Below the pieces are notes generated by a model. The model was not told the origin of the DNA, did not search any database, and was given only the letters and a program-made list of their open reading frames with translations. Shown in pieces: positions 1 to 6,568 of a stretch of DNA of 10,087 nt (its first letter is position 1; every line of letters starts with the position of its first letter). A program made the position numbers and the translations under genes. The DNA lies in assembly GCA_050010535.1 (NCBI GenBank), contig JBEKKT010000037.1, positions 1-10,087 of the forward strand. Direction: 5' to 3'. Source of the DNA: JAJRAG01 sp050010535 (GTDB lineage: Archaea > Thermoplasmatota > Thermoplasmata > Methanomassiliicoccales > JACIVX01).

Positions 1-704
1 TGATTGGTAATAACTATGACCAGGAACCCAGCTTCGTTGAGCTTCTTGATCGCCGTCCCCACGCCACGAAGAAGTACCAAGTCCTCCGGGCGGGAGCAGT
101 AGGGCACGTCCTTAGCGATGGTGCCGTCGCGATCGATCAGCACCGCCCTCTTGCCGAAGAGCGACCTTTCGACAAGACCGCAGATGACGTGTGCCGCCGC
201 CATATACCCCTCTTGAATGCGCGGAGTCATAGTGGAAGGAACAGAGAGCACGATGTCCACCACATCCTTCAACTTCCCTGCAGAGCCGGAGAAACCGATG
301 GTCGTGACCCCAAGCTCCTTCGCCTTGGCGATCGCCCGAAGCACGTTCTTAGAGTTTCCGGAGGTAGAGATGCCTATGACCGCATCACCTGGGCCAACAC
401 TCGCTTCCACTTGGCGTTCGAACACGCTCTCATAGGAGTAGTCGTTCCCGATGGCGGTGATGGATGACAGGTTAGTGAGCGCGACCGCGTTCAAGGGGAC
501 CCGGTCAAAAAGGTATTTGCCGGAAAACTCGGCGGCAATGTGCTGGGCATCAGCAGCGCTGCCCCCGTTGCCGAAGAGCAACACCTTGTGTCTCTTCCGA
601 AAGATCTCGACCAGTCGCCCCGCAACTCGCAGCACCTGTTCCGGGTCCACCTTACAAGTGACGGCGGCGCTCTCCTCTAGCTCGCTGATCACAAGTTGCT
701 TCAT
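1..704 (-). CDS. gmhA-gmhB: Fused sedoheptulose 7-phosphate isomerase / D,D-heptose 1,7-bisphosphate phosphatase (GmhA-GmhB), partial at its C-terminus
   Basis: Reading the minus strand from ATG at 704 gives one uninterrupted frame of 234 codons that runs off the window. Residues 1-183 are a SIS-domain isomerase of the GmhA type: FGNGGSAADAQHIAAEF at 44-60, AIGNDYSYE at 84-92, GISTSGNSKN at 111-120, and a C-terminal helix with H172. E59 and H172 sit where the catalytic Glu and His of GmhA lie. After almost no linker, residues 186-234 begin a HAD phosphatase of the GmhB type: VLIDRDGTI (nucleophile D191, general acid D193) and the start of motif II, VITN. From the families, the product should convert sedoheptulose 7-phosphate to heptose 7-phosphate and later remove the 7-phosphate from heptose 1,7-bisphosphate, in the cytoplasm. 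The start overlaps the kinase stop as ATGA, so translation is probably coupled. The rest of the HAD domain lies outside the window. Confidence 0.9.
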   Translation of the reverse strand, partial: MKQLVISELEESAAVTCKVDPEQVLRVAGRLVEIFRKRHKVLLFGNGGSAADAQHIAAEFSGKYLFDRVPLNAVALTNLSSITAIGNDYSYESVFERQVEASVGPGDAVIGISTSGNSKNVLRAIAKAKELGVTTIGFSGSAGKLKDVVDIVLSVPSTMTPRIQEGYMAAAHVICGLVERSLFGKRAVLIDRDGTIAKDVPYCSRPEDLVLLRGVGTAIKKLNEAGFLVIVITN

Positions 705-1723
705 GCCCGGTATCTCCACGTTTGCAGCCCGTGCTTGTCGAAGTTGAAGTTGACCAATTCCACGCCAAGCTTTTGCAGTTCCTCCGCCACCATGTGCTTG
801 CGATCGTACTCGCAGATAAAGAACATGAAGCCGCCGCCTCCGGCTCCAGAGATCTTGCCCCCGATCGCCCCGCTTTCTCTCGCCGTCTCGTAGATGCGAT
901 CTATCCACTCGTTCGTGATGTGTGTCGTCAGCCTCTTCTTCTGCTCCCACGACTCATTCAGAAGCTCTCCGATCTTGCGAATCTCGCCCTTCATCAGCGC
1001 GTCCTTGGTCTCCGCAGCCAGACGCTTGGTCGAGTCCAACGCCTCTCGATTCTGACCGGAACGATAATCTCTCTGCTGGTCCTGGATGATTTTGGCGGAT
1101 TCGCGGGTCCTGCCGGTATAACAAAGAAGCATGTGGTAGTGAAGCTCATTGAGAACCTCGCCAGTGACCCGCAGAGGGGTCACAATTACGTCCTTCCCCC
1201 GGAACTCTATGTAATTGAAGCCGCCGAAGACCGCGGAATACTGGTCCTGCTTGCCTCCGGCGAACCCCAGCTCCTCCCGCTCCAGAACATAAGCCAGTCG
1301 CGCAACCTCGTACTGAGACAGGGGCAAATTGAGCCATTCCGTGACCGCGCCGATGAGCGAGACGATGACGGTGCTCGAGCCCCCCAGCCCGGAACCGGGC
1401 GGAGCGTCGCAGTGCAGGAACATGTCGAATCCTTTAGACACCTCGAAGTGGTTCAACACTGCCTTGATCAGGTCCAGATTGCCGTCATAACGTAAGTAGT
1501 GGCCGTTGGCCATCCAATTCTCATCTCGGGCCAGGTCAAGGGATTTGACGTGCATTTCAGTGTCCTCGCGAGGCTTGATAGTGCAATAAGCGTAGCGGTC
1601 GATGGTGGCGGATAGGACCGCCCCTCCCTGCTCGTCGGAGTAGGGGGGCACGTCCGTGCCACCTCCGGCGAAGCTGATACGCAGCGGTGCTTTGCTCCGG
1701 ATCACCGTCCGGCCCTCTCTCAT
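701..1723 (-). CDS. hddA: D-glycero-D-manno-heptose 7-phosphate kinase (GHMP family, HddA-like)
   Basis: A 340-residue GHMP kinase. It shows the N-terminal substrate segment SKAPLRISFAGGGTDVPPYS, the phosphate-binding loop PPGSGLGGSS near residues 108-117, the GGKQDQYSAVFGGFNYIEF segment typical of HddA-like sugar kinases near 156-174, and the C-terminal glycine-rich motif GGKISGAGGGGF near 288-299. The family phosphorylates C1 of heptose 7-phosphate, giving the 1,7-bisphosphate, which is the substrate of the HAD half of the overlapping downstream gene. I chose ATG at 1723 over GTG at 1726 because a TATATA box is centred about 27 bases upstream, which fits a leaderless mRNA starting at 1723. 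Other GHMP sugar kinases such as fucokinases are possible, but the GmhA-GmhB partner in the same operon makes heptose the best substrate guess. Confidence 0.88.
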   Translation of the reverse strand: MREGRTVIRSKAPLRISFAGGGTDVPPYSDEQGGAVLSATIDRYAYCTIKPREDTEMHVKSLDLARDENWMANGHYLRYDGNLDLIKAVLNHFEVSKGFDMFLHCDAPPGSGLGGSSTVIVSLIGAVTEWLNLPLSQYEVARLAYVLEREELGFAGGKQDQYSAVFGGFNYIEFRGKDVIVTPLRVTGEVLNELHYHMLLCYTGRTRESAKIIQDQQRDYRSGQNREALDSTKRLAAETKDALMKGEIRKIGELLNESWEQKKRLTTHITNEWIDRIYETARESGAIGGKISGAGGGGFMFFICEYDRKHMVAEELQKLGVELVNFNFDKHGLQTWRYRA

Positions 1724-1745
1724 CACGCACCATATTCACTCAAGA

Positions 1746-1755
1746 CGTATATACA
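1746..1755 (-). promoter_or_regulatory. TATA box of the heptose operon
   Basis: On the minus strand this reads TGTATATACG. Its centre is about 27 bases upstream of the kinase ATG at 1723, the distance expected when an archaeal transcript starts at the start codon. No Shine-Dalgarno sequence precedes the ATG. The core GTATATAC is a perfect palindrome, so it could in principle also bind TBP in the plus direction, towards the GT2 gene. Confidence 0.6.
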
Positions 1756-1835
1756 GGTCGTCATCTACTCACGATCGAGCCAGCAACCCGCCTACGGTTG
1801 TTCCCGAACACAATATGTGCGCCATGGATCGGATA

Positions 1836-1844
1836 GATATTTCT
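1836..1844 (+). promoter_or_regulatory. Candidate TATA box and ribosome binding site of the GT2 gene
   Basis: GATATTTCT at 1836-1844 would place a transcript start near 1866. A GAGG at 1858-1861 lies 9 bases before ATG at 1871, a normal Shine-Dalgarno spacing, but it would fall just upstream of that predicted transcript start. The two signals do not fit together perfectly, so the real promoter may lie further upstream, for example at the palindromic GTATATAC at 1747-1754. Confidence 0.35.
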
Positions 1845-1870
1845 CCTCGGATGTGTTGAGGACAAATTGG

Positions 1871-2707
1871 ATGTCTGCGACCGATGCTGTCATGAGTGAG
1901 ACGACCGAACAGCTAGTGTCCGTTATCATCCCAACGCTCAATGAGGAGGGGTCGCTGCCAACAGCGCTCTCGGCCTTGGATTTCCAGACCTATGGAAACC
2001 TAGAGGTCATCGTGGTGGATTCAGGCTCATGGGATCGCACCCAGACCATCGCCCGAGAGCACAACGCTAAGGTGGTCCTTTACCCCGGTAGGCCGATGGG
2101 GGCACGGTGGAAAGGCTTCACACAGAGCAGAGGCATCTTCATCCTTTTTCTTGATGGGGATCAAGTGCTGTACCCGGATAGCATCGAGCGGGCTGTTCGG
2201 GCCATGTCCAGTCAGGACATGCTAGTGTTAGAGGAGACCTCCTACCGGCCCAAGGGGTACCTGCAACGATCCTTGTGCCGGCAGAAGGCGGCGATGCACG
2301 CTGCCGCCAATTCGGCCAAGGGTGTCGGGCCGAACCTATACCCTCGATTCTACCGGCGAGAGGTGTTGGAGAAGGTCTACCAGATCCTGGACGAACCGAG
2401 GATGGCTAGGGTTTTCACTTACGATGATAGTTTGCTGTTCCGTCATACATACGACGTTTCGAAGCGCGTGGTCCTCCTACGCAAAGGGGTCATGCACATG
2501 GAGGAGAGCAACTGGTACCAGCTCATGCGCCACTCTTTCAAAGCGGGCAGAAGCGCGCGCACGGTGGACTTGTCCGGGCTGCGGGGCGACCTGGGCAGAG
2601 AAGAAGGCCGATGGCGGCAATTGCGGCGAGCTGTCAAAGGACGGTATTTCCTGATGTCCTTGGTCAAGGGACTATTCTTCCGATTGGGGTACGGGATCGG
2701 ACGCTAG
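1871..2707 (+). CDS. GT2-family (GT-A fold) glycosyltransferase
   Basis: A 278-residue family 2 glycosyltransferase. The nucleotide-binding strand reads SVIIPTLNEE (17-26). The region VIVVDSGSWDRT (47-57) holds the usual Asp, with Trp and Arg where many members have Thr and Gly. A DxD-type metal motif, LDGDQ, is at 94-98, and an acidic pair TYDD (183-186) may hold the catalytic base. No clear transmembrane helix is seen; the C-terminal segment RYFLMSLVKGLFFRLG may touch the membrane. The frame opens at 1817, but ATG 1871 follows a GAGG at 9 bases and fits the family N-terminus; ATG 1892 is also possible. The gene is divergent from the heptose operon and convergent with the GT4 gene, so a role in building a heptose- or mannose-containing surface glycan is likely but inferred. 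Donor and acceptor cannot be read from the sequence. Confidence 0.87.
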   Translation: MSATDAVMSETTEQLVSVIIPTLNEEGSLPTALSALDFQTYGNLEVIVVDSGSWDRTQTIAREHNAKVVLYPGRPMGARWKGFTQSRGIFILFLDGDQVLYPDSIERAVRAMSSQDMLVLEETSYRPKGYLQRSLCRQKAAMHAAANSAKGVGPNLYPRFYRREVLEKVYQILDEPRMARVFTYDDSLLFRHTYDVSKRVVLLRKGVMHMEESNWYQLMRHSFKAGRSARTVDLSGLRGDLGREEGRWRQLRRAVKGRYFLMSLVKGLFFRLGYGIGR

Positions 2708-3852
2708 GCCTTTCCTCGGGTGGATCTGATGACTCCCTCATAGAAACGCAGGTACTCGTCCGCAATCAGATGCCAAGAAGCGATCTTGTGGCTGAAGGGA
2801 CCGACGTGCTGGATCAGAGTCCCATCGAGCACGCCGGCGATGGTCTCCGCCACCTTCTGCGTGTCCGGCGGGTAATCGATCCCGACGCAACCTGGCTCAC
2901 TCAAGAACTCCACGAGGGCCTCCTTCTTCGCCACTACGGTTGGAGTCCCGCAGGACAGCGCTTCGGCGACCACCAGACCGTATGCCTCAGCAGCGGAAAG
3001 GAGGATAAGAGCACCGGCCTCGTGATACTGACGATTGAGCTGGTCTTCCCCGACTTCGCCCAGCCAAGTGACCTGTTCGTCGACTCCCAGATCCTTGGCC
3101 AAGTCTCGCAGCGCTCGCTCCTCCGAGCCGGAGCCGATTACCCGAAGATTGACGTTCCTGCCATGAGACTTCAGCCACCGCAGGGCACGCAGGACGTGGT
3201 CGACGCCCTTGTACTTCGACAGACGACCGACATACAGAATCGTGTCTCGACGCCTCTCCACTTGTACCTCCACAAACTGCTTAATCCCGCTCGGGATGAC
3301 GGTCACTTTGCCCTCCAATCCTCGGAAGTCCCGCAGCAGCATGTTCATTTCAAAGTCGGAGACGCAGGAGATAGCCTCGCTCCACTGCAGTACCTTTCTC
3401 CCCAATGGGTGGTAGGCGTGGAAGAGCACGTTACGGAGGGGGGTATGCCCCTTACCGTGGTAGTGTGCCGAGAACACGTAGGGGATGCTACGAGTGTGGC
3501 ATAGGTAAGCAGTCTGCGCCGAGAGCAGGATGTGGTAGGAGTGAATGTGAATCACATCGTAGCACCCATACCAGAGCTGCTCCTTCAGGTGCTTCCAAAC
3601 ATGTCGGTTCAGCCCACCCAGTAACTTGTTGTCCAGAGGGAAGCGGAGCACCTTGACGCCGTTGATCATCTCCTGCCCCCAATGCTCTTTATCCATAGCG
3701 ACCACGGTGCACTCGTGGCCCCAGCGAACGAAATTCTCGCAAAGCTCCTTGACGGTAGTCTCGACACCACCTATCCTTGGATGGTAGAACTTCGTCACGA
3801 CGAGAATCCTCAAACTCAGCACCACGTCTTCGGTTTCAGGACAGTACGGCAT
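2704..3852 (-). CDS. GT4-family (GT-B fold) glycosyltransferase
   Basis: A 382-residue retaining glycosyltransferase of the GT4 type. The N-terminal domain starts LRILVVTKFYHPRIGGVET, with the glycine turn of the family. The C-terminal domain has VIPSGI, ILYVGRLSKYKGVDHVLRAL (basic residues contacting the donor phosphates), VIGSGSEERALRDLA, and the E-x7-E signature in AEAYGLVVAEALSCGTPTVV (Glu about 289 and 297). It is a soluble or membrane-associated enzyme on the cytoplasmic side that probably uses a nucleotide-sugar donor. The frame is open back to 4008, but that would run through the start of the divergent ACT gene. ATG 3852 is the most reasonable start; GTG at 3825 or 3822 would put the family N-terminus closer and cannot be excluded. 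Its TAG stop overlaps that of the convergent GT2 gene. Confidence 0.87.
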   Translation of the reverse strand: MPYCPETEDVVLSLRILVVTKFYHPRIGGVETTVKELCENFVRWGHECTVVAMDKEHWGQEMINGVKVLRFPLDNKLLGGLNRHVWKHLKEQLWYGCYDVIHIHSYHILLSAQTAYLCHTRSIPYVFSAHYHGKGHTPLRNVLFHAYHPLGRKVLQWSEAISCVSDFEMNMLLRDFRGLEGKVTVIPSGIKQFVEVQVERRRDTILYVGRLSKYKGVDHVLRALRWLKSHGRNVNLRVIGSGSEERALRDLAKDLGVDEQVTWLGEVGEDQLNRQYHEAGALILLSAAEAYGLVVAEALSCGTPTVVAKKEALVEFLSEPGCVGIDYPPDTQKVAETIAGVLDGTLIQHVGPFSHKIASWHLIADEYLRFYEGVIRSTRGKA

Positions 3853-3857
3853 TGGAG

Positions 3858-3866
3858 GATATTTCT
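3858..3866 (-). promoter_or_regulatory. Weak candidate TATA box for the GT4 gene
   Basis: On the minus strand this reads AGAAATATC. It lies only about 10 bases before ATG 3852, too close to serve that start. It would place a transcript start near 3836, just ahead of GTG 3825 and 3822. If it is the real promoter, the GT4 protein starts at one of those GTG codons and is 9 or 10 residues shorter. Confidence 0.25.
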
Positions 3867-3940
3867 CGATTTGCACAGTCCAAGTGCCTTGACATGTCTG
3901 ATTTCTAGCTGCAATTGCGAAGAGTCCATCATTGAGTGTC

Positions 3941-3962
3941 TGCGTGTGCTGACCACACCGCA
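3941..3962. repeat. Inverted repeat upstream of the ACT gene promoter
   Basis: TGCGTGTG and CACACCGCA form an 8-pair stem with one bulged C and a 5-base CTGAC loop. It ends 8 bases before the TATA-like run of the ACT gene, where a regulator could bind. It may equally be chance, and nothing in the sequence identifies a regulator. Confidence 0.3.
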
Positions 3963-3970
3963 ACGCAGGC

Positions 3971-3978
3971 TTTTTTAA
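3971..3978 (+). promoter_or_regulatory. TATA box of the ACT-domain gene
   Basis: The run TTTTTTAA is centred about 26-27 bases before ATG 4002 and only about 21 before ATG 3996. By the spacing seen at the other leaderless genes here, it favours 4002 as the transcript start and start codon. Confidence 0.55.
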
Positions 3979-4001
3979 CAGGGACCACCAATTGAATGAC
4001 G

Positions 4002-4397
4002 ATGACACTAAAGCAGTTCGAGGTCTACGTACAGAACCGGCCTGGAGAAGTTGCGCGGGTGGCCGAAGCTCTTTCCAGAAACGCCGTGAACATACGCGGG
4101 ATATCGACCGACCTTGGGTCGAGCAAGCCTATAGTCCGCGTCATCACAGACGACGAGAACAGTGCCAGAAGCGCTCTAAAGGGCGCTGATTTGGAGTTCA
4201 CCGAGAGGGAGGTTTTGATCATAGCCCTTTCAGATAGGCCAGGCGAGCTCGCCAAGGTTACGAAGAAGCTCGCGAGAGCCGGAATCAACATCGGGTCCCT
4301 ATTCATCTTGGGTTCGAGGGTGCAAGCTGAGGAATTGGCGATCGGGGTGGACAATCTGGACAAAGCCCAAGAGCTTCTGTCTAAGTACCGGACCTAA
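4002..4397 (+). CDS. Tandem ACT-domain protein, probable amino-acid-sensing regulator
   Basis: A 131-residue protein made almost wholly of two ACT domains. The first holds QNRPGEVARVAEALSRNAVN (residues 11-30), the second SDRPGELAKVTKKLARAGIN (77-96); both show the RPGE turn and following helix where ACT domains bind amino acids between subunits. No DNA-binding or catalytic domain is present, so it probably acts as a stand-alone ligand sensor or partner of another protein; its ligand is unknown. ATG 4002 is chosen because the TATA box is 26-27 bases upstream and there is no ribosome binding site; ATG 3996, two codons longer, is the alternative. It is divergent from the GT4 gene and convergent with the EamA transporter, with overlapping stops. 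Control of the neighbouring transporter is possible but speculative. Confidence 0.85.
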   Translation: MTLKQFEVYVQNRPGEVARVAEALSRNAVNIRGISTDLGSSKPIVRVITDDENSARSALKGADLEFTEREVLIIALSDRPGELAKVTKKLARAGINIGSLFILGSRVQAEELAIGVDNLDKAQELLSKYRT

Positions 4398-5302
4398 GAG
4401 CTCTTCGCGGCCTCGTTCAAGCGTCCACCGTCGGCCCCGTTGTGCGATATGACGATTATCGAGAGGACTATCAGCGCACTCCCCATCGCCGTGACAACCG
4501 TCGGGGTCTCCCCCAGTACAAGAAACGCGAACAGCATAGCGAACACGATTTCGAGCAGAAGGATGATCGATGATACGGTCGCACTGAGGGCCTTCAACCC
4601 GGTGTTGTACAAGAGGAATGCCAAGCCAGTGCAAAGCACGCCGGTGTAGAGGACGCTCAGCCACCCAACGCCATCAACAATGTAACTCCCCGCGAATAGG
4701 AAGGTCATTGGGAGAAGGAAGATCGTCGTCTCGAATATCACCGTACCGGTAACCAGAAGGACGTCCGATTCGCGGACGAGGACCTTTTTCTGATAGATGA
4801 CGTAGAATGCCCAGAGAACGCCGCCGAAGAACACCATAGCGTTCCCATTGAAACTCCCGCTGAAAACCGAGGAAAGATCTCCGTTCGTAGTGATGATAAA
4901 AACTCCTATCATCCCCAGTAGCAATCCGACCATGATCTTGCTGGTGATTTTCTCTGACAGGATGATCGCTGCCAGCAACGCAACAAAAACGACATCGATA
5001 TCGACGAGCAACACCGCGTTCGTCGCACTGGTCATCGTCATTCCGAGATGTTGGAACTCGAGCGCGACGGCATTGATCAAGGCGATCCCCCAGATGACCT
5101 TGTCCTTGAACAGCCTCGTGTCCATCTTCTTCAGAAGGACGAGCACAACGATCAGCACCAGAGAGCCGAAGAAGAACCGCAGAATGGAGAAGAGGAACGG
5201 GTCAACGTGCTCAACGCCGATCTTCACGGAAACGAACGAGGTGCCCCAGATGACGCTGGCGGCGACAAGGAACGCCTCGTATTTGACCAATTCCTTTCTC
5301 AT
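4394..5302 (-). CDS. EamA/DMT-family membrane transporter
   Basis: A 302-residue membrane protein with ten hydrophobic segments, roughly at 10-28, 36-57, 69-88, 94-114, 122-139, 154-171, 181-204, 213-232, 241-262 and 267-286. This is two copies of the five-helix EamA unit. The first copy has the ASVIWGTSF motif, and both have a Gly/Ser-Glu after the fourth helix (LSEKIT and LGETPT). Family members export or take up amino acids, nucleobases, metabolites or nucleotide sugars, so the substrate is not predictable. The frame is open to 5413 inside the upstream nucleotidyltransferase gene, but ATG 5302 begins exactly at a typical EamA N-terminus and has a TATA box 26 bases upstream; the extra 37 residues are polar and unlikely. 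The neighbouring ACT protein hints at an amino-acid link, without proof. Confidence 0.88.
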   Translation of the reverse strand: MRKELVKYEAFLVAASVIWGTSFVSVKIGVEHVDPFLFSILRFFFGSLVLIVVLVLLKKMDTRLFKDKVIWGIALINAVALEFQHLGMTMTSATNAVLLVDIDVVFVALLAAIILSEKITSKIMVGLLLGMIGVFIITTNGDLSSVFSGSFNGNAMVFFGGVLWAFYVIYQKKVLVRESDVLLVTGTVIFETTIFLLPMTFLFAGSYIVDGVGWLSVLYTGVLCTGLAFLLYNTGLKALSATVSSIILLLEIVFAMLFAFLVLGETPTVVTAMGSALIVLSIIVISHNGADGGRLNEAAKSS

Positions 5303-5323
5303 GCCGGGGGCAATTCGCCTCCG

Positions 5324-5332
5324 ATTATTTAA
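5324..5332 (-). promoter_or_regulatory. TATA box of the EamA transporter gene
   Basis: The minus strand reads TTAAATAAT, centred 26 bases upstream of ATG 5302, consistent with a leaderless transcript. A GGAGG lies between them, but 15 bases from the ATG, too far for a normal ribosome binding site and upstream of the expected transcript start. It sits in the 61-base gap after the nucleotidyltransferase gene, so the transporter probably has its own promoter. Confidence 0.6.
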
Positions 5333-5363
5333 CCGGAACGCATACGCGAAGAGAGCCGTGTCT

Positions 5364-6482
5364 TCACTCGATCGTCTTTCCTTCCAGAGAGATCGGGCCC
5401 TCCAGCGTGACACCGTCTCCTAGGACGCTGTTCACCAGAGCCACTCCGGCGCCCAGACTGCACCCCTCCCCGAGCAGGCTGCCCTTAACGATGCAATTGT
5501 CGCTGAGGCAGCAGCGGTCCATCAGAAGCGAGCGGTGGATCTCTGATCCTACCCCGATAACGGTCCCGCTTCCGACGGCGGAAGAAGAGAGTCGCGTTCC
5601 CGTGCCCACCTTCACCCCGTCTCCGAGGTACAAAGGTCCTTCCAGCACAGCGCCGGTCGCGAAGAACGTTGTCGCGCACACGCTGCCTGAGATGCTCACA
5701 CCCTCGGCCTCGACCCTTATCCCCTTCCTGGCGGCCATCTTCACATTCGCCTCTAGTAGGTCCCCCGGCCTTCCGATGTCTTTCCACAGCCCGCGTAGCT
5801 TCGAGCCGAAGAGAGGCTTACCAGCGCTCAATAACGCGGGAAAGAGGTTCTTCGAGAAGTCGAACTTCTCAGCCTCAGGGATCAGACTTAGCGCATCGCT
5901 CTCGAGAACATATATTCCCGCGTTGATCAGATTGGAGAAGACCTCACTAGGCGCTGGTTTCTCTTTGAACCGGACGATTCTGCCTGAGTCGTCAAGGCCG
6001 ACGATTCCGAACTCCTGAGGTCTCTCCATCTCGGTCAGGGCCATCGTTCCCAGAGCTCTCTTCTCCTTGTGAAAGCGTATGAGCTGCCCGATGTTCACGT
6101 CTGCCAGGACGTCTCCGCTCGCAACGACGAAAGTCCCCTCCAACTGATTCTCCAACAACTTCACGGCCCCTGCCGTTCCCGCCGGTTCCTCCTCAAATGC
6201 ATAGACCAGGTCCACGCCGAGTTCCTTCGCGTCTCCAAGCACGGAGACTATGTCGGCGGACTTGTAGCCGCATGCGAGAAAGACCTGCTCGATCCCTGCA
6301 TAAGCAAGAGAACGGATCACATACTCGACGCAGGGTCTTCCGAGAACTGGAAGAAGAGGCTTTGGCCGAGTGTTCGTCAGAGGGCGGAGTCTTGTGCCCT
6401 CGCCTCCCGCAAGAACGACAGCCTTGGTGACCTCATTCACCAAGAGCGCCGCCCCCTCGAAGTTGAGGTTCATTCCCGACAT
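5364..6482 (-). CDS. Sugar-1-phosphate nucleotidyltransferase with left-handed beta-helix tail (mannose- or heptose-1-phosphate guanylyltransferase-like)
   Basis: A 372-residue enzyme. Numbered from ATG 6482, the catalytic domain has LAGGEGTRLRPLT (24-36), the following Lys of TRPKPLLPV (K41), the metal-binding Asp in ASGDVLAD (121-128), FKEKP (172-176), NAGIYVLE (187-194) and WKDIG with D235. Residues from about 257 to the end form hexapeptide-like repeats of a left-handed beta-helix. This layout is that of archaeal GDP-mannose pyrophosphorylase-like and sugar-1-phosphate nucleotidyltransferase/acetyltransferase proteins. It joins a nucleotide to a sugar 1-phosphate, and could make GDP-mannose, GDP-heptose or another nucleotide sugar. 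The start is uncertain: the first 15 residues are unlike the family, and GTG 6440, preceded at 11 bases by GAGGGGG, would give 358 residues beginning close to the nucleotide-binding loop. An 86-base gap separates it from the epimerase gene; a weak box, CTAATAATCG (6541-6550), may add a promoter. Confidence 0.87.
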   Translation of the reverse strand: MSGMNLNFEGAALLVNEVTKAVVLAGGEGTRLRPLTNTRPKPLLPVLGRPCVEYVIRSLAYAGIEQVFLACGYKSADIVSVLGDAKELGVDLVYAFEEEPAGTAGAVKLLENQLEGTFVVASGDVLADVNIGQLIRFHKEKRALGTMALTEMERPQEFGIVGLDDSGRIVRFKEKPAPSEVFSNLINAGIYVLESDALSLIPEAEKFDFSKNLFPALLSAGKPLFGSKLRGLWKDIGRPGDLLEANVKMAARKGIRVEAEGVSISGSVCATTFFATGAVLEGPLYLGDGVKVGTGTRLSSSAVGSGTVIGVGSEIHRSLLMDRCCLSDNCIVKGSLLGEGCSLGAGVALVNSVLGDGVTLEGPISLEGKTIE

Positions 6483-6568
6483 GTAGCAGCATCATTCACT
6501 CCATATCCGTTCAGATTGAACCGAACATTATGTCCGTTTGCGATTATTAGCGTTTCCGAACGACGAGG

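Noticed and set aside
722..1495. 257-codon plus-strand open frame opposite the heptose kinase
   Set aside because: It lies wholly antisense to a clearly recognisable GHMP kinase, has no family-like motif, and its composition is what the codon use of the real gene produces in the mirror frame.
2611..3504. 297-codon plus-strand open frame opposite the GT4 gene
   Set aside because: It begins inside the GT2 gene in another frame and runs antisense to the GT4 gene, whose motifs are unmistakable; no domain is seen in its translation.
1836..3867. Shared 10-mer GATATTTCTC at 1836 and 3858, upstream of both glycosyltransferase genes
   Set aside because: Dozens of 10-base matches are expected by chance in a 10-kb window, and the two copies are in opposite orientation relative to their genes.
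3853..4008. 52-residue N-terminal extension of the GT4 protein
   Set aside because: It would overlap the start and promoter of the divergent ACT gene, and the extension shows no homology-like features; the family N-terminus begins just after 3852.
5303..5413. 37-residue N-terminal extension of the EamA transporter
   Set aside because: It overlaps the end of the nucleotidyltransferase gene and the transporter's own TATA box, and is Arg-rich and unlike the EamA N-terminus.
5407..6018. 203-codon plus-strand open frame opposite the nucleotidyltransferase
   Set aside because: Low-complexity Pro/Ser/Arg-rich translation antisense to a gene with complete nucleotidyltransferase motifs.
6509..6521. 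Palindrome GTTCA-GAT-TGAAC between the epimerase and nucleotidyltransferase genes
   Set aside because: The 5-base arms with a 3-base loop are too short to support an operator or terminator, and no T-run follows on either strand.
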